Assembly (NCBI GenBank): GCA_002077045.2
Contig: KZ111163.1
Location: 433,880 to 497,879, forward strand
Direction: 5' to 3'
Source of the DNA: Rachicladosporium sp. CCFEE 5018
Lineage: Eukaryota; Ascomycota; Dothideomycetes; Cladosporiales; Cladosporiaceae
DNA: 64,000 bases
Position numbers and translations under genes: made by a program. Within the stretch, counting starts at the first letter, position 1. Each line of letters opens with the position of its first letter. The notes under the pieces are model-generated. The model was not told the DNA's origin and did no database searches. It saw nothing but the letters and a program-made list of their open reading frames with translations. Shown in pieces: positions 11,510 to 22,614 of this stretch.

Positions 11510-13023
11510 ATGGCCGAGCATGTGAAGTTGAGCCGTCACCGGAGCCAACAAGGTCTTTGCTATCCAAGACGAAACGACAGCCGCGCTTCAACACAATGCA
11601 CACCGACGCCAGACACTTCGCAGAGCAGCGACACCTCGATCGATGAACACTTTGCTCCGCCACTCGCACGCAGAGGAGCGCCAATAGACGCACTGCTTCT
11701 GAAAGAGGTCAACGAATCTCGCGCACCCCGCGATCGGAGCGGTGGTCAACTGCCGGCACGCTCAACCATGCAGGCTGAGAAGAGTGCGCTATATGCGCCT
11801 AACTCACTACCATGTCGGCCAGACATCCATTTTAAACCGTCATTGCCACCAATAAAAACGGTTCGTACCTTGTCGTGTCGCATCAGACGCTCGAAACGCG
11901 GAATCTTCGACTAAACCGTCGTTTAGATGCTTGCAGTGCCGCTATCTTCCCCTCCAAACACACCGCGACCGTATGACGTACCGGACCCACATGTGGCCCG
12001 CGAGCCGTCCTATTTCGCGAGCACGTTCAAGCCGACCGCCTTCTATGCCAACAAGAAGCCAAGAACAGAGCTGAGCCCTCGACACTCGCGCATGTTCAAT
12101 TCACGAAGTAGCATACTGTCGCCGGGTGGATCAGTACCTTCGATCGTAGGCTCCTCTGTCGACCCCCTGCGCCATGGCCCCGGGCTGGATGCGGTGTATG
12201 AGCGGACGTCCCACATTTGGCCCGAAGATCACCAGCCTGTTGCAAGGGCATATATCGATGAATCGTCAGTGCGCTGTGAAGCACGTGCTTCACCAGCATC
12301 CTATTTCAGCCGGGTCCAGTCACCCGGACTGCGACGTCAGTCAATATATGGCGACCAGCGACGTGCATCGATCGACATGAGACCGTCTCTCGAATACAGA
12401 CGAGATCGGACAGCTGAAGGCGTGCATCACACTCGGGTCAAGTCCAGACAGTCCATTAGCAATCGTCCGGGCGGTCCGTCCAATTCGTTGCTCTACCTCC
12501 ACGAGCAGACACAGGGCCGCTATGTTACGGATCGTAGTCAGCACTGTACTATTCGACCGTACCTGGCGGGGAGGGAACACGACGCACATACGGACATGGC
12601 TAGTGAAGGCGCTGCGCACAAATTTCGTCCTGATCAACGAGCTGCATTCGTGATGTCAAGCCATCATGACTACCAACAGGGTAGGACGAGGAAGCGAAGC
12701 AACTTGCCGAAGCAATCGACCGAGATCATGAAACGTTGGTTCGATCTGGTATGTTGCATACTGCGCCAGATTTGTCTGCACATCCACTGACGGAGTGGTA
12801 GAATATGTCCAATCCCTATCCGAGCGAAGAGCAAAAGCAGGTTTTTTCCAACGTAAGCTGGCTGTGCTTGTCCTTCTCAACATAACAATCACTGACAAGA
12901 TTACTGCAGGCTACCAGCATCAGCATGACACAAGTCAGCAACTGGTTCATCAACCATCGAAGACGATGCCCCGAACTTCGCGACAAACGCGATCGCAGCC
13001 GCCTCGGCGACCTGAGCGACTGA
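11510..13023 (+). CDS. TALE-class homeodomain transcription factor
   Basis: Proposed model: exons 11510-11864, 11937-12748, 12802-12852 and 12910-13023, giving 443 residues. Introns are 72, 53 and 57 bp with GT...AG ends; the first has a CTAAAC and the second a CTGAC branch site. The phases join cleanly, producing SLPPIKTVLPLSSPPNTPRP over the first junction. Residues ~371-432 form a three-amino-acid-loop-extension homeodomain: KRSNLPKQSTEIMKRWFDL, then SNPYPSEEQ (the loop), then helix 3 VSNWFINHRRRCPEL with the DNA-contacting Trp-Phe and Asn. The fungal relatives known best are Cup9/Tos8-type repressors, acting in the nucleus. The N-terminal 370 residues are Ser/Pro/Arg-rich and unstructured-looking. 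The start is uncertain: ATG 11768 in the same frame is an alternative. Confidence 0.88.
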
Positions 13024-13902
13024 GGAGCAATGACGACCGATGTGACTTGAACTATTGCAAGCGCACGAAAGCACTGGGTTTGCTGGGACGGCGAAGCTGG
13101 TGGCTATTGCCAAGCCCAGATTCGGGTGAAAATTACTAATAATTCGGACATTTATTGCCCTTTGCACACTCCTGAGACTCCAATCCCGGCTCAGGATGAC
13201 TTCCTCGATTTTCTCGTGGCGAACTCATGACGCTTGCAACCTTTCACAGGTGAGTAGAGGTAGGGTTAGGCACGTTGTCGTACCTCCTTGAGGGAAAGAC
13301 GAGGCTGGACAAGAACGACTGGACACCAAACATGAAGTCAGTGCAAATGAGCATTGATTGCGCAATAGCTACTGGTCGTCTTAACAGGGAGACGACTAGG
13401 CAAATCACGCAAGGCACACAATCTACTCAAGGCACACAAGGCACACAGCGCGCACAAGGCGCACAATACACACAAGGCAAAGAGTCCACAACCGGGGGAC
13501 GGACAGACATGGGACTAGCAAGTAGATGACAGCGACCAGGCCTTGGACGACTAACCTAACCAACCGCCGACCTAACCTACACGCACCCTCGTGCCGACAG
13601 CATGTATTGCTTCATTTGCCAATGATAGGATAATGAACACTTGGAGAAACGACTTCAAAGAGTACGTGCTACTAATTAACCACGAGATCTCGTCAAACCA
13701 TGAGCATAAATGAGCAGGAGATAGAGGTGAGCGGAGGAAGGGCAAATGGATGGGCTCACTTCAATTCAAGGCGAAAGTGAGGATCAGGTGCTAGCGCCGG
13801 GCGGTATAAACTCATTCATTCATTGATTCTACCACTTAGTAACCACTCTCTCTGAACCAGCCACGAGCACCACCATCCTCGACAGACGACTCGACTGCGT
13901 AC
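13024..13902. other. Intergenic with a short tandem repeat and a possible old LTR
   Basis: No gene is supported. An 84-codon frame at 13275-13529 mostly translates the ggcacacaa repeat. A promoter-like stretch (GGTATAAACTCATTC at about 13,802) resembles the leader of a fungal LTR, but I found no matching terminal repeats. Confidence 0.4.
13407..13483. repeat. Imperfect 9-bp tandem repeat (ggcacacaa)
   Basis: Units such as ggcacacaa, ggcacacag and ggcgcacaa repeat with substitutions for about 75 bp. In one frame this reads GTQ/GAQ repeats. It looks like a decaying minisatellite. Confidence 0.75.
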
Positions 13903-14771
13903 TTAAGGAAGTCCCCGTTGCGAGGCCTCCTCGATATGCCGCTTCATCCACGCCTTCAGGGTACTGAACGATTGCTCGTTAGAATTAAGGTCTGGTGAAT
14001 ACGGCGGTAGGTACTCCAACCGCATGCCACCCTCTTCGATCATCTCACGGAGGCGAGAGTGTGGTACGTCGACGCATTATCCATTACAAAAATGGTGCCA
14101 GCACCGCATTGAGGGATTACCGTGGGCTTCATCCAGGCCACGAACAGATCTCCATTCACAGAGCCTTGCACGATCATCGGATCACGCAGGTGACCGTTGA
14201 CTGATATCGCAGGTAGCACACTGAACCGCTCAGGCCGTGTGAGGTACTGAATTGCGTGGCTTCTACTGCCTTTTGGTGACCAAGCATACTTCCTATCGCC
14301 AGTGCGAGGTGAGCAAGCACTCTCATCGACAAAGACGAGTTGTTCGATGGGCCATTGCATCCGCTTCTTGAACCATTCGACTCGGAGGGCTTCACTGCGC
14401 TCTTGAGCAACCTTATGGCTGGCCTTACGTGACCAGTTACGCAAGTGCAGCATTCTTGATATCGTTGAGAGTGACACCTCCTTGCCAAAGTCATCAAAGA
14501 TGTACCATACCACCTCATCTAAGTACGCCGACGGATGTTCATTCAGATACTCGAGCACAAGATTCGCGTGAGTGAGCACCTTCGGTTGGCCAGGTCCCCT
14601 ACCAAGTCGTGGTGGCCGCGGTGTGCCAAACAACCCCCCGTTCTGGCGCCATTTGCGTACACCAGTGACGCTTACACCATTGTCGACGGCTACCTTGGAG
14701 GGCGTGAGTTCAAGGGCGAAGAGCTGGTGGTAGACACGCTCCATCAGATGGTCCTCAAGGGGCTGTGGCAT
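13903..14771 (-). pseudogene. Tc1/mariner-like transposase, one frameshift
   Basis: From ATG 14771 (MPQPLEDHLMERVYHQLFAL) the frame runs through a helix-turn-helix (VDNGVSVTGVRKWRQ), a proline-rich linker (GTPRPPRLGRGPGQPK) and the DDE domain: QLVFVDESACSPRTGDRKYAW (first Asp) and GTIFVMDNAS (second Asp). It then goes out of frame. The missing part lies in the next frame: LREMIEEGGMRL, LPPYSPDLNSNEQSF with the catalytic Glu, and a stop at 13903-13905. Across the shift the spacing is about DD34E. A related, more damaged copy lies at 30400-31122. I could not find terminal inverted repeats by eye. Confidence 0.85.
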
Positions 14772-15838
14772 GACCAACTACACACGGATCAGCGACTTCA
14801 CCACCACCACCAACAACACCTCAAAATCGACAATACCACAGGCTTGGCAACAACATGAAGAAATGGACAATATTGGCATCACACGGGCAAGATCGAGGTG
14901 ACTGGCACGAAAATTACTATGAGAGAGGCTCTGAGGATCCCCACACGGACTTCTCCGCGACAACACACGATACTGCAACCAGCTGTATCAGAAGGCTTAT
15001 GCTTTCTCATTCGTAACGCGTGCCTCCGATATGAAGTTGCTAGCCTGCGCTCTATTACGAAGTCGCATAAAATCTTGCAGCATGCTAGTAATACCTCCTC
15101 CGCAAGTCGAGCGCTCAGATCTCCTTACGGCCTCAGCTTCAACAGTCATAATCCTGATCTCCAGATCACCACGCAGCAGACATGTCGCGTACCGTTTCGC
15201 GATCAGTCTCGTAGCCCACGCTGAACACGTCTTACTGATTTCGCCAACGCATTGGCTGGAGCCGATCTTGAAGGCAATGCATCGAAAGTCATCAGCCTTT
15301 CCGGTCTGAACGGAGCTTTATCTAGATTGCTTTTCATGTTCGTTTTCGGAGCAATAAGCAATGTATCATGCCCATTCACCCAGTCTTTGCTATCAGGAAG
15401 CTGGCCTGATTACTTCCAGCTTCAGATTTCAGAGTACAAGGCAAGCTCTAGAGACGAAGTCTTGACCGGTCGACTCGTACAGCCAATCATGTGGCTGATA
15501 TGCGAACCTATGCACAAAGGCACGTGTGTTGGCACTTTGCATGGCATGCTGTAAACGATCAGACATAACGTGGTCCAGCCACGTATCTAAGAGAAGAAAC
15601 GGTATCCTCTCATCGCGGTGCGGTTGGTGGCTTTAAGTCGAGTGGTGGGTACGGAGCCATGCGTAGTCATCGGCAAGCTCGATTGCCCCACTTGGTACAT
15701 GTGGGGAGTCCTACTGTAACGACGGGCCGATCGGGTAGACCGGTGAGATTACACAATTGACTTATCAGTGCCACAACCACAGCAAGTCATGCAGTCGAGT
15801 CAGACTTCTCGACATGACATGCGACAAGCTCATTCTCA
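14772..15838. other. Intergenic, no supported gene
   Basis: A 100-codon frame at 15252-15554 and a 108-codon frame at 14898-15224 have no recognisable domains. A GTGGTGGTG-rich leader precedes the transposase at 14,790-14,820; a similar leader precedes the second mariner copy. Confidence 0.4.
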
Positions 15839-17698
15839 ATGCCTTCTCAAGCTTGTAAGAAGTGCTGTACACCGGAAGAGCTTGAGGGCTCGACACTGGT
15901 CTCTAAACTACTCGAGCTGAGTTATATCTGTGGTCCGAATGACAAGTCCGCAAGCTTCATTGAAAATATGACATGCTTGACGATAAGCCCACAGTACACG
16001 AATACCTTAGAGATCTGGAAGAAACGACTCGACTCTCCGGAAACTGGAAGATACGTCGCTGTTTCTTATTGCTGGGATCCTACCCCAGGACTCGAGTCAA
16101 ATCAAGTTGGCGAGTACTCCATCACGGACGCACGAGGAAGCCACCTCCGTTATAGCAAGGCGCGCGACGACGTTCTGACGAGAACCATCCGCTATGCGAG
16201 ATGCAAGAACGTCTCATGCATCTGGATCGATGGGGAGTGCATTCCACAGGTTGAGTCGGAAGAACAACGTACAGCCTTGGACTCAATGGATCTTGTGTAT
16301 TCTCGCAGTAAATATCCGGTTGGACTTCTCGCGACATTCATCGAAACACAAGATGAAGCCAACATTCTGCAAGATCTCCTTGATGGCGAGTTCAGCAACC
16401 CGTCTAATGTCGACGATTATCCGATACTGAGTCACCCAAGGCGCTCCAAAACTTCGATAGCAGTATTCAACCTCCTGGTACGTCTTCATGGAGATCGTTG
16501 ATGGACAAGAGCATGGATATTCCAAGAAGAGTATCTATCTTCCATAGCCATGCACATACTTGCTCGATGCGGGCCTGGCATAGCCAGAGAACAAAAGTTC
16601 GGCATTTTGCGTGGCGAGATATGTTTCAATGCCGCGAAATTTCGCGAGCAAGCGACCCTCTTCTTACTTGCTTTCAAGCGGGGCAGTCAACCCAAACAAC
16701 TCAGGAAGTGTGCCATAATGCTCAAGAGATTTGGCAAATACAGTGTGCTATACCACTTCCAACACGACACTCGAAGGAAAGCAATGTCACCTCGAATAAT
16801 TGCCGATATCCAGCGCAAAGGACTCAGAGATGAGTACGACCGTTTACCAATAATCGCCAATAGCTGCAACTATGGCATTCGAATGTCTCCACCTAGACAA
16901 GCGATTAGTGGATACAGTGTCGGACTTTGCCTTCTTGCCATGTATCTTCTCAATGGTGAGCTTCTTCGGCGCCCGCGACACGTCAAGAAGCTACCAACGG
17001 AGATGGACGTCTGCAATTATTTGCAATACATATCGTTCAACAAGTTCAATCCGCCCGTCCATGAGAAGCAACTGTCTTACCTGAAAGAATGTCGACTCCA
17101 TCAAGTGTCTTTCACCCGTGACGGGCTTATGACAAAAGGCAACCTGTGGAACATTGAAGGCAGACTCGAAACGCGTCATTGGCCCCAGCCATCGAGGTGG
17201 AGTCGGAAGGGTCATGGATCAGGGCTCAATAACTTCCAGCGGGACTGCCTACATCAGTTGCTTTGTAGTTTATGTGTGCAGCACTCCTGTTGGGAAGCTC
17301 CCGTCACAGTACTAGAAAGGTACCTCGAACACGACGCGCTTATACAAGAGCTCTCACCAGCAAAACAGCACATGGATCTGATGGCTGACTCGGTGGTTGA
17401 AGCTGTACGTACTGGTAGGCCTATCTACATTGCAAGCACAGAAACATCAGCGACAGCCTGTGCATTTTTTGTTGGCCTTGAAGACCCCGGCTTAAGAGTG
17501 TTCACGTCATGGCACGCTGACGACGACGACGATGGTCGTTACCGGGAGACGCATGTTTCTATTGGGGTGAATGTACAGACACATGAGGTTATACCACTGT
17601 TGGAGACCGCACAATGGGTGAATGGGTTGACCCTCTCCAAAAAACGAGATGAAACACCAGTGATGTTTGAATGGCCTTCAGCATGGATGCAGAGCTAG
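15839..17698 (+). pseudogene. HET-domain protein gene with a single in-frame stop
   Basis: Two open frames in the same phase (220 and ~398 codons) are separated only by TGA at 16499-16501. Together they read as one HET protein of about 618 residues. HET motifs: YVAVSYCWD (residues ~79-87), RNVSCIWIDGECI-like KNVSCIWIDGECI, LVYSRSKYPVGLL, then, after the stop, WTRAWIFQEEYLSS, the block normally read WW/RW-TRAW-QE. The stop sits where a Trp is common, so TGG to TGA is the simplest explanation. No intron spanning it removes the stop while keeping TRAWIFQEE. HET proteins trigger cell death in heterokaryon incompatibility. The downstream half is long and open, so inactivation is recent or the allele is polymorphic. 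Confidence 0.85.
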
Positions 17699-18791
17699 GC
17701 AGTGCTAGAGAAGCTTTTCCATATCGCATGGGAGATCAGCCAGCTGCCTTCTACATGTCAATCTGAGCTACGGGGGGTGACTAGACGTATAGCATGGAAG
17801 CTACGTTCTTTTGTTTATTGATGCCAATCAGGCTATTTACTCCTATACGAAGGTGTATGCAACCGTCCATGGCATTGCCTTGCCGACTGCCCATCTTTTC
17901 CACCGACCCACGACCTCTGCCTCGTTTCAGAGGATTGGATCGGCTTATTAGCTGCGCTGAGAGTCGTCGATCATTAGTCATCGGATCGTAGCGTGTCGAT
18001 CTAATGGGGTACTAAATGACCATTGCTCTTTTATGATTACCCAAAAGTAAACCCACACTGAAGCTTATGGAGTTTGTGATATTGCCGCTCACAATTCCTA
18101 TTGATTACTCTGCCACGCCGGGTATCTGTTGGGCACAATTTGGTCACTAAAGCTGGTGAATTCGTAACATCTAAAGGTCAAGGATGGAAATTGTTGTTTT
18201 CGAGAAGGGGAACGTGTTATGTAAATCTATGCGCAGTGGTAGTATTGAGGCTGAGCAGCTTCCGTTGGGGCTGAGCAGCTTCATGTATAGTAACATGGTA
18301 CGACCCGACGCATCACTGCAGGTGAGATGCGAGCATGACAATCAAGACTGGAGATTGGTTACGCGAGCTCACTTATCGCCACAGTCGGTGTATAGATCTC
18401 ATTCTCTTGTGCAATCGAGAACGATGATTTTTTCCTACGTCACAAGGACTGTAGAGTCGAGTCGCCCGAGGCGGTTAATCGACTTGCCAGATCGAGTCAC
18501 TCGAGCGCTCCACCGTGTGAGGTACGTAAGTGTGGATTTCTCACTTTGTGACAATTCTTCTCCATTCTTGACTCAAGGCGAGTTATAGATATACACAGCA
18601 AACAGTCAAAGCTAGTAAATATAGGTAAACCATGGGGTCCAGCATTTTTGGGCAACAGAAAGGTTATCCATTCCGTTTTTGGGTCCACTAAATCAAATCA
18701 TAGCATAGGGTGAGCAGCCGCCTGTCTCTGTTTCCTGTCGCTAAAGCTAGGGTAGCGGCAGTCATGCGTTTACATGTGTCTCGAAGGCTTA
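17699..18791. other. Intergenic, no supported gene
   Basis: A 134-codon frame at 18184-18588 has no recognised motif and may be chance or a relic. The right end is the near-target-site sequence gctta next to the solo LTR. Confidence 0.4.
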
Positions 18792-19223
18792 TGTTACGAC
18801 CTGTGTCGTGGGTGACAATGGATCGCACGTGACCGGATTTCCAAGGGAGACAGGTAGCCACGAGTTATGCTTGAGAGGATGGTAGAGCTAGAAGCGTCGT
18901 CGAGTCTTGAGCGAAGGATGAGCGGTCAGAGTCAATGTGTATGAATCGTTGTATTCCAAGAAGTCACTATGAACAATGAGTTGAACACGAGAGATGCAGA
19001 AGGCACTCTCGCTCGCTATATACCTATGAGAGTCGTCCATGATCGAGTATGATCAGTGTGGGACTGATCCTTAGAGATCGGGATCAGTCTGAGTCTGATC
19101 CAGGTGGCTCAGTTTGAGTCTGATTCAGCGGGTCACGTGACTCCGGCGGCTGCGTTCCGTCGCTGGGCTCTTGTGAGCCAATCGCGGAACCTCAGGCTGA
19201 GATAGCCTTCATGAATCGTAACA
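18792..19223 (-). repeat. Solo LTR related to the gypsy 5' LTR at 2290-2699
   Basis: It begins TGTTACGACCTG and ends GAATCGTAACA, the same TGTTAC...GTAACA ends as the LTR at 2290. On the minus strand it carries ACTCTCATAGGTATATAGC, the CTCTCGTGTTCAACTCATTG leader and the terminal ACAGGTCGTAACA. It is flanked by gctta (18787-18791) and gcttg (19224-19228), a 5-bp target-site duplication with one mismatch. No internal element sequence is attached, so it is a solo LTR left by LTR-LTR recombination. Its U3 part has its own dyads built on GATCAGTCTGAG/CTGATCC. Confidence 0.85.
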
Positions 19224-19767
19224 GCTTGTAGGAGGGACTGCGCAGTGGCATAGTAGGCAGAGTAACTTACCTACCGACTGATACGGCCCACATTATGCGC
19301 AATTGCATTTTGTACCTCTGCTAAGCCAGACATTTAGCTTTTCTTTCAGATGCATAACGTAAGGAAGTCCTTCTCGACGGTAAGCCAAGAGAGTGTGCAA
19401 CGTGAATGCGCTCCAATAGGGGGTCAGTCAGGTTGCAAGTGGTTTGATGGTGACAGGTAGTGACATCAGAACCACACAAAGTCGATCACCTGCATGTAGA
19501 TACGGAACGTACAGGCTGTAATGCTTAAAGAATGCCGAGATCATGTGCACTAGAACCTCGCAGCTCAATTGACGCGTCAGTAGCAGGTAAAACTGCGTTC
19601 ATGTCGCAGCATCCGTCCATGTGTAGTCTAGCGCCTCAGGCCGCAAGGCCACCATGCTAATGCTGCATACCAACCACACCCGGTAACATCTCCTACGGCC
19701 TGCAGCAACTGATGCACTTCCTTCCTAATCGCGAGTGGACCTACAGCCGCCTGCAATCCAGAATTAA
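19224..19767. other. Intergenic, no supported gene
   Basis: I looked here for integrase sequence that should precede the chromodomain at 19768 and found none. No other motif is visible. Confidence 0.4.
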
Positions 19768-19977
19768 GAGGGGGAAGACGAGTACGGCGTTGGGAAGATC
19801 CTGCGCTGTCGGACTAGGAAAATTGGGATAGGAACCCAACGTGAGGCCCTTGTCAAGTGCGTTGGATTTGCTAACCCAACGTGGGAGCCCTTGGTCAACT
19901 TCCAAGAGACTACTGCACTTGACGTTTTTGAGGGGCTATATGGCAACGCAGACACTAACAATGGACCGGACAATTGA
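19768..19977 (+). pseudogene. Chromodomain tail of a decayed Ty3 chromovirus Pol
   Basis: Frame from GAG 19768: EGEDEYGVGKILRCR, then REALVKCVGFANPTWEPL and TALDVFEGLYG. This is the chromodomain pattern VxKIL...LVKW-GY...TWEP, with the aromatic-cage Trp of KWxGY changed to Cys. A TGA follows at 19975-19977. A polypurine run, gaaaaaag plus 12 G (19976-19994), comes next and then the LTR. Pol ending in a chromodomain just before PPT and LTR is the standard chromovirus 3' end. The element upstream is missing. Confidence 0.75.
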
Positions 19978-19997
19978 AAAAAGGGGGGGGGGGGTAT

Positions 19998-20176
19998 TGT
20001 CACAGGCTATGCCATGGAGGGAATGCCTCAGGTATCAAGATTTCCTATCCCCTGTCAGCTTCACTTGGCATTGCCAAGCCATATGTTTAACTTCATCTCA
20101 GCTTATCTGAGCCTAAAGAGATCTTCTTCTTCCTCTAGCTTTAGAACTTCAATCAAGACTTGAGTGTTTGTGAACA
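19998..20176 (+). repeat. Putative short 3' LTR of the chromovirus relic
   Basis: It starts TGTCACAGGC directly after the polypurine tract and ends TTTGTGAACA; TGTCACA and TGTTCACA form imperfect terminal inverted repeats. The reading GIVTGYA over the boundary resembles the Pol C-terminus that overlaps the LTR in related fungal elements. Length 179 bp. The right boundary is judged only from the inverted repeat; no second LTR copy is in the window to confirm it. Confidence 0.55.
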
Positions 20177-20184
20177 ACTCTCAC

Positions 20185-21567
20185 TCAACCTGTGTCAAAC
20201 GGATCGCGTTTCGGATGTGCATATATTGTAGATTCCAGATCGCTAGACTCATTTCCGCTGCTTTCCCCACTGCTGTCTTGGCTAGCTGCCAGATCTGATC
20301 CTCTTGAGGCATCCCCTGAGTTGCGCATGCCGCTCAGGTCTGGGCCCTGCTGTAGATCATATAGAATGTCCTGTTCCAGACGCCCATCATAAGCACCATT
20401 GAATTCATCACCGCTGCTAGCCACTTTGCAAGATTTCCTGCGCTGTAGTAGCGGCTGGTGCAGGCTGTCCTTGTCACTAGCGTTGGTGTTAAGTGAGACT
20501 GGCTGTTTGAAAATGACCCACACCTTCTCAATGACAACAAGCTGCTGCTGGGAGAGCTGCATAGCAAGAGAAATAGTCTGCACAGCGCTGCTGAGGCGGT
20601 GGAGGCGGAGTATGAAGAACACAAACCGCTTAAAAAACGTGTGGTACCTCATTTGTATAGTCTTCCGGCCTGGTAGATCAAAAGCCGCCTTGTAAGGCTG
20701 ACCAGGAACCTGACTCCTTAGCCAGCAGCGGATGGAGTGGTCAGTGTGGCGCGCTGTATCCTCACAGCGGTCCAGGAACTTGTCCACTGCGCATGCCGCA
20801 CTGGCTAGCCCGCGCTCATCCTCTGCGCTACTCCATAGCGGCCTACCATGATGTTGGCCTAGCTCTAGGCCGTCGCCACCTATCACAGGACCCTCAGATA
20901 GCAGGAGGAGCATAGATCGATTGGCACCTCTGAATGTTTGCATCCATAAGGGGCGGTGCATCCAGTTGCTGGTCATGGCGAGGTCGTCAACTCCTGTATC
21001 TATCACTTCTTGACCTCTATTGTTCCGGTCCCGCTCAGCTTGGTGGATGGCCTCAAGCCTGGCGCGGCGACGCGGCGTAGAACGTACCGGCATACCTACT
21101 TTGCCCGCTGCACAGACAGTCCAGTACTTGCGATAGCCATTCTGCGTCCAGCTCTGTAGAGTAAGATTGTCACAAATCCCGTCCCTAAGCCAATGCCGAC
21201 GGTCACTCTGCAGGCCATGTACCTTTGTCAGGTGGCGGCAAATCAGATCCTGACTGGTAGAGAGGAAGCCGCACTTCTGACACGCCGCTCCAGGCTGCTT
21301 AGTCGAAAATGGGTGCGGAGCAGAGGAGTCTGCCCCACAAGGCAGGGTGTTTGGATCTGGCAGATGCAATGTTCTCAGGAGGGCAGGCAAGGCCCGCCTA
21401 GCCTGAGCAGAAATCCCATGCTTGTCCCAGAGGTGGCCAGACACAGCTTTTGTAGCAGGCTGTAGCGCATAGCCATAGTCGCGACAGATGACTGCCCGCT
21501 CGGGTTTGTTCAGGTAGAGACCTAATTTTTCTAGTCTAGACTCTACGTCACCAGACTGGGCTGACAT
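20185..21567 (-). CDS. OrsD-like (DUF3505 type) zinc-finger protein, 460 residues
   Basis: An uninterrupted ORF. Near the N-terminus it has the OrsD-like signature: AVICRDYGYAL (Cys28), SGHLWDKHG (His45, His50), then a second finger CQKCGFLS with RHLTKVHG (C96, C99, H112, H117), then WLRDG and LTLQSWTQNGYRKYW. The family is named for OrsD of the Aspergillus orsellinic-acid cluster, but most members are dispersed fungal proteins of unknown function, some fused to helicase domains. The tail is Ser/Asp-rich. The stop lies about 9 bp from the end of the LTR at 19998-20176, so a longer original protein may have been cut by that insertion. No orsellinate PKS lies nearby, so no biosynthetic role is implied. 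Confidence 0.8.
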   Translation of the reverse strand: MSAQSGDVESRLEKLGLYLNKPERAVICRDYGYALQPATKAVSGHLWDKHGISAQARRALPALLRTLHLPDPNTLPCGADSSAPHPFSTKQPGAACQKCGFLSTSQDLICRHLTKVHGLQSDRRHWLRDGICDNLTLQSWTQNGYRKYWTVCAAGKVGMPVRSTPRRRARLEAIHQAERDRNNRGQEVIDTGVDDLAMTSNWMHRPLWMQTFRGANRSMLLLLSEGPVIGGDGLELGQHHGRPLWSSAEDERGLASAACAVDKFLDRCEDTARHTDHSIRCWLRSQVPGQPYKAAFDLPGRKTIQMRYHTFFKRFVFFILRLHRLSSAVQTISLAMQLSQQQLVVIEKVWVIFKQPVSLNTNASDKDSLHQPLLQRRKSCKVASSGDEFNGAYDGRLEQDILYDLQQGPDLSGMRNSGDASRGSDLAASQDSSGESSGNESSDLESTIYAHPKRDPFDTG

Positions 21568-21844
21568 GGTACCGCACGCTCAGGTGCTACTGGTGAGACT
21601 AGAGCAAGGCCGGTTGTTGACAGCGGTAGGAGAGTGAAGGTTTTGGTTTGGAAGGCAGGGGAGGTATAGCAATGGAAGTGGCAGCTGGAAGACACGTAAC
21701 GCGTACGCGTTAGAACTGTGCACCCGGGGCAAATTGGCGGGGTTTCTTGGTGGTCCGACGCGTTCCCGGGGAAGGGAACGCGTACGCGTTACGTGTGTGC
21801 ATCCGGGGGAATCCACGGTTATTCCGGGAATCCGACTGATTACG

Positions 21845-22275
21845 TGAAGTCCTATATTGTAGGTGACTGCGATCGAGTGCATTAGTGCTGATAGCAGATA
21901 CCTGGATCCTCTCATCATCTGGCCAGCTACTGCTCATCGAATTAATTGGACGACATTTCCTGCACCCAGGTGGCACTACGCGTACTCCAGTTCCAGGTAT
22001 ACCGATTCAAAGATAAGCCTGGAGTGGCTCGCGCGTGTATTTTAGTCTCAGACAAAGGAGCGAGCCAACGGTAAGCCGCGAGTGCTGATGTGCAACGGTT
22101 TCGGCACACACGCGACCGTCGAGATCTTAGAGCATTGCTTTGCGAACAACATCCTTCTCTGTCGCCTGCCCTCTCATACATCTCATAAGCTCCAAACCTG
22201 TGATATTGCAGTCTTTGGCCCACTTAAGGTACCCTACCGCGAGAACATTGAGCGAAGGGAACGTGTTCTTTAAGC
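21845..22275 (+). pseudogene. pogo/Fot-type (DDE_1) transposase core fragment, inactive
   Basis: The translation contains ECISADSRYLDPLIIWPA, NWTTFPAPRWHYAYS and YTDSKISLEWLARVF, then a TAG (22043-22045), then KERANGKPRVLMCNGFGTHA, ILEHCFANNILLCRLPSH and SHKLQTCDIAVFGPLK. This is the catalytic core of fungal pogo/Fot transposases. The Asp normally in LICDGFGTH is Asn here (AAC at 22094-22096), so a catalytic residue is lost as well as the frame. The N-terminal HTH and C-terminal tail are absent here but occur as separate fragments elsewhere in the window. Confidence 0.9.
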
Positions 22276-22614
22276 TGCCAGCTCGCCGATCGGTAGCTTA
22301 AAGAAATTGTAGGACAAGAGCGGCGTTGATGGGAGTAGGCAAAGCTATCGGGCAGAGTGTTCGGCCGAAATCCCTCATCGTGACATCGGATTTGTATTAG
22401 TGGTTAAAAGGAAGTCATCGAGTGATGAATTTTGACTTGCAGATAGCCCAGAGGGCGGCTGTGGCATATCGAGAAATATGGTCACGGGCCGGCCCGAGGG
22501 CGCGAGACTTCCCTGCTGCTGCTGCCTACGCCATGATGTGGACAACACCTTGGACCTCATTGGCAACAGCAGTACTGCTGTACTGTACACGCTAGCTAGG
22601 ACTGCTCTGTCAGA
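22276..22614. other. Short intergenic gap, nothing recognised
   Basis: Sequence after the transposase core does not continue the expected C-terminal region, and no promoter or RNA feature is visible. Confidence 0.4.

Noticed and set aside
20185..21567. Secondary-metabolite cluster around the OrsD-like gene
   Set aside because: No polyketide synthase, tailoring enzyme or transporter is present in the window; the name is only a family label.
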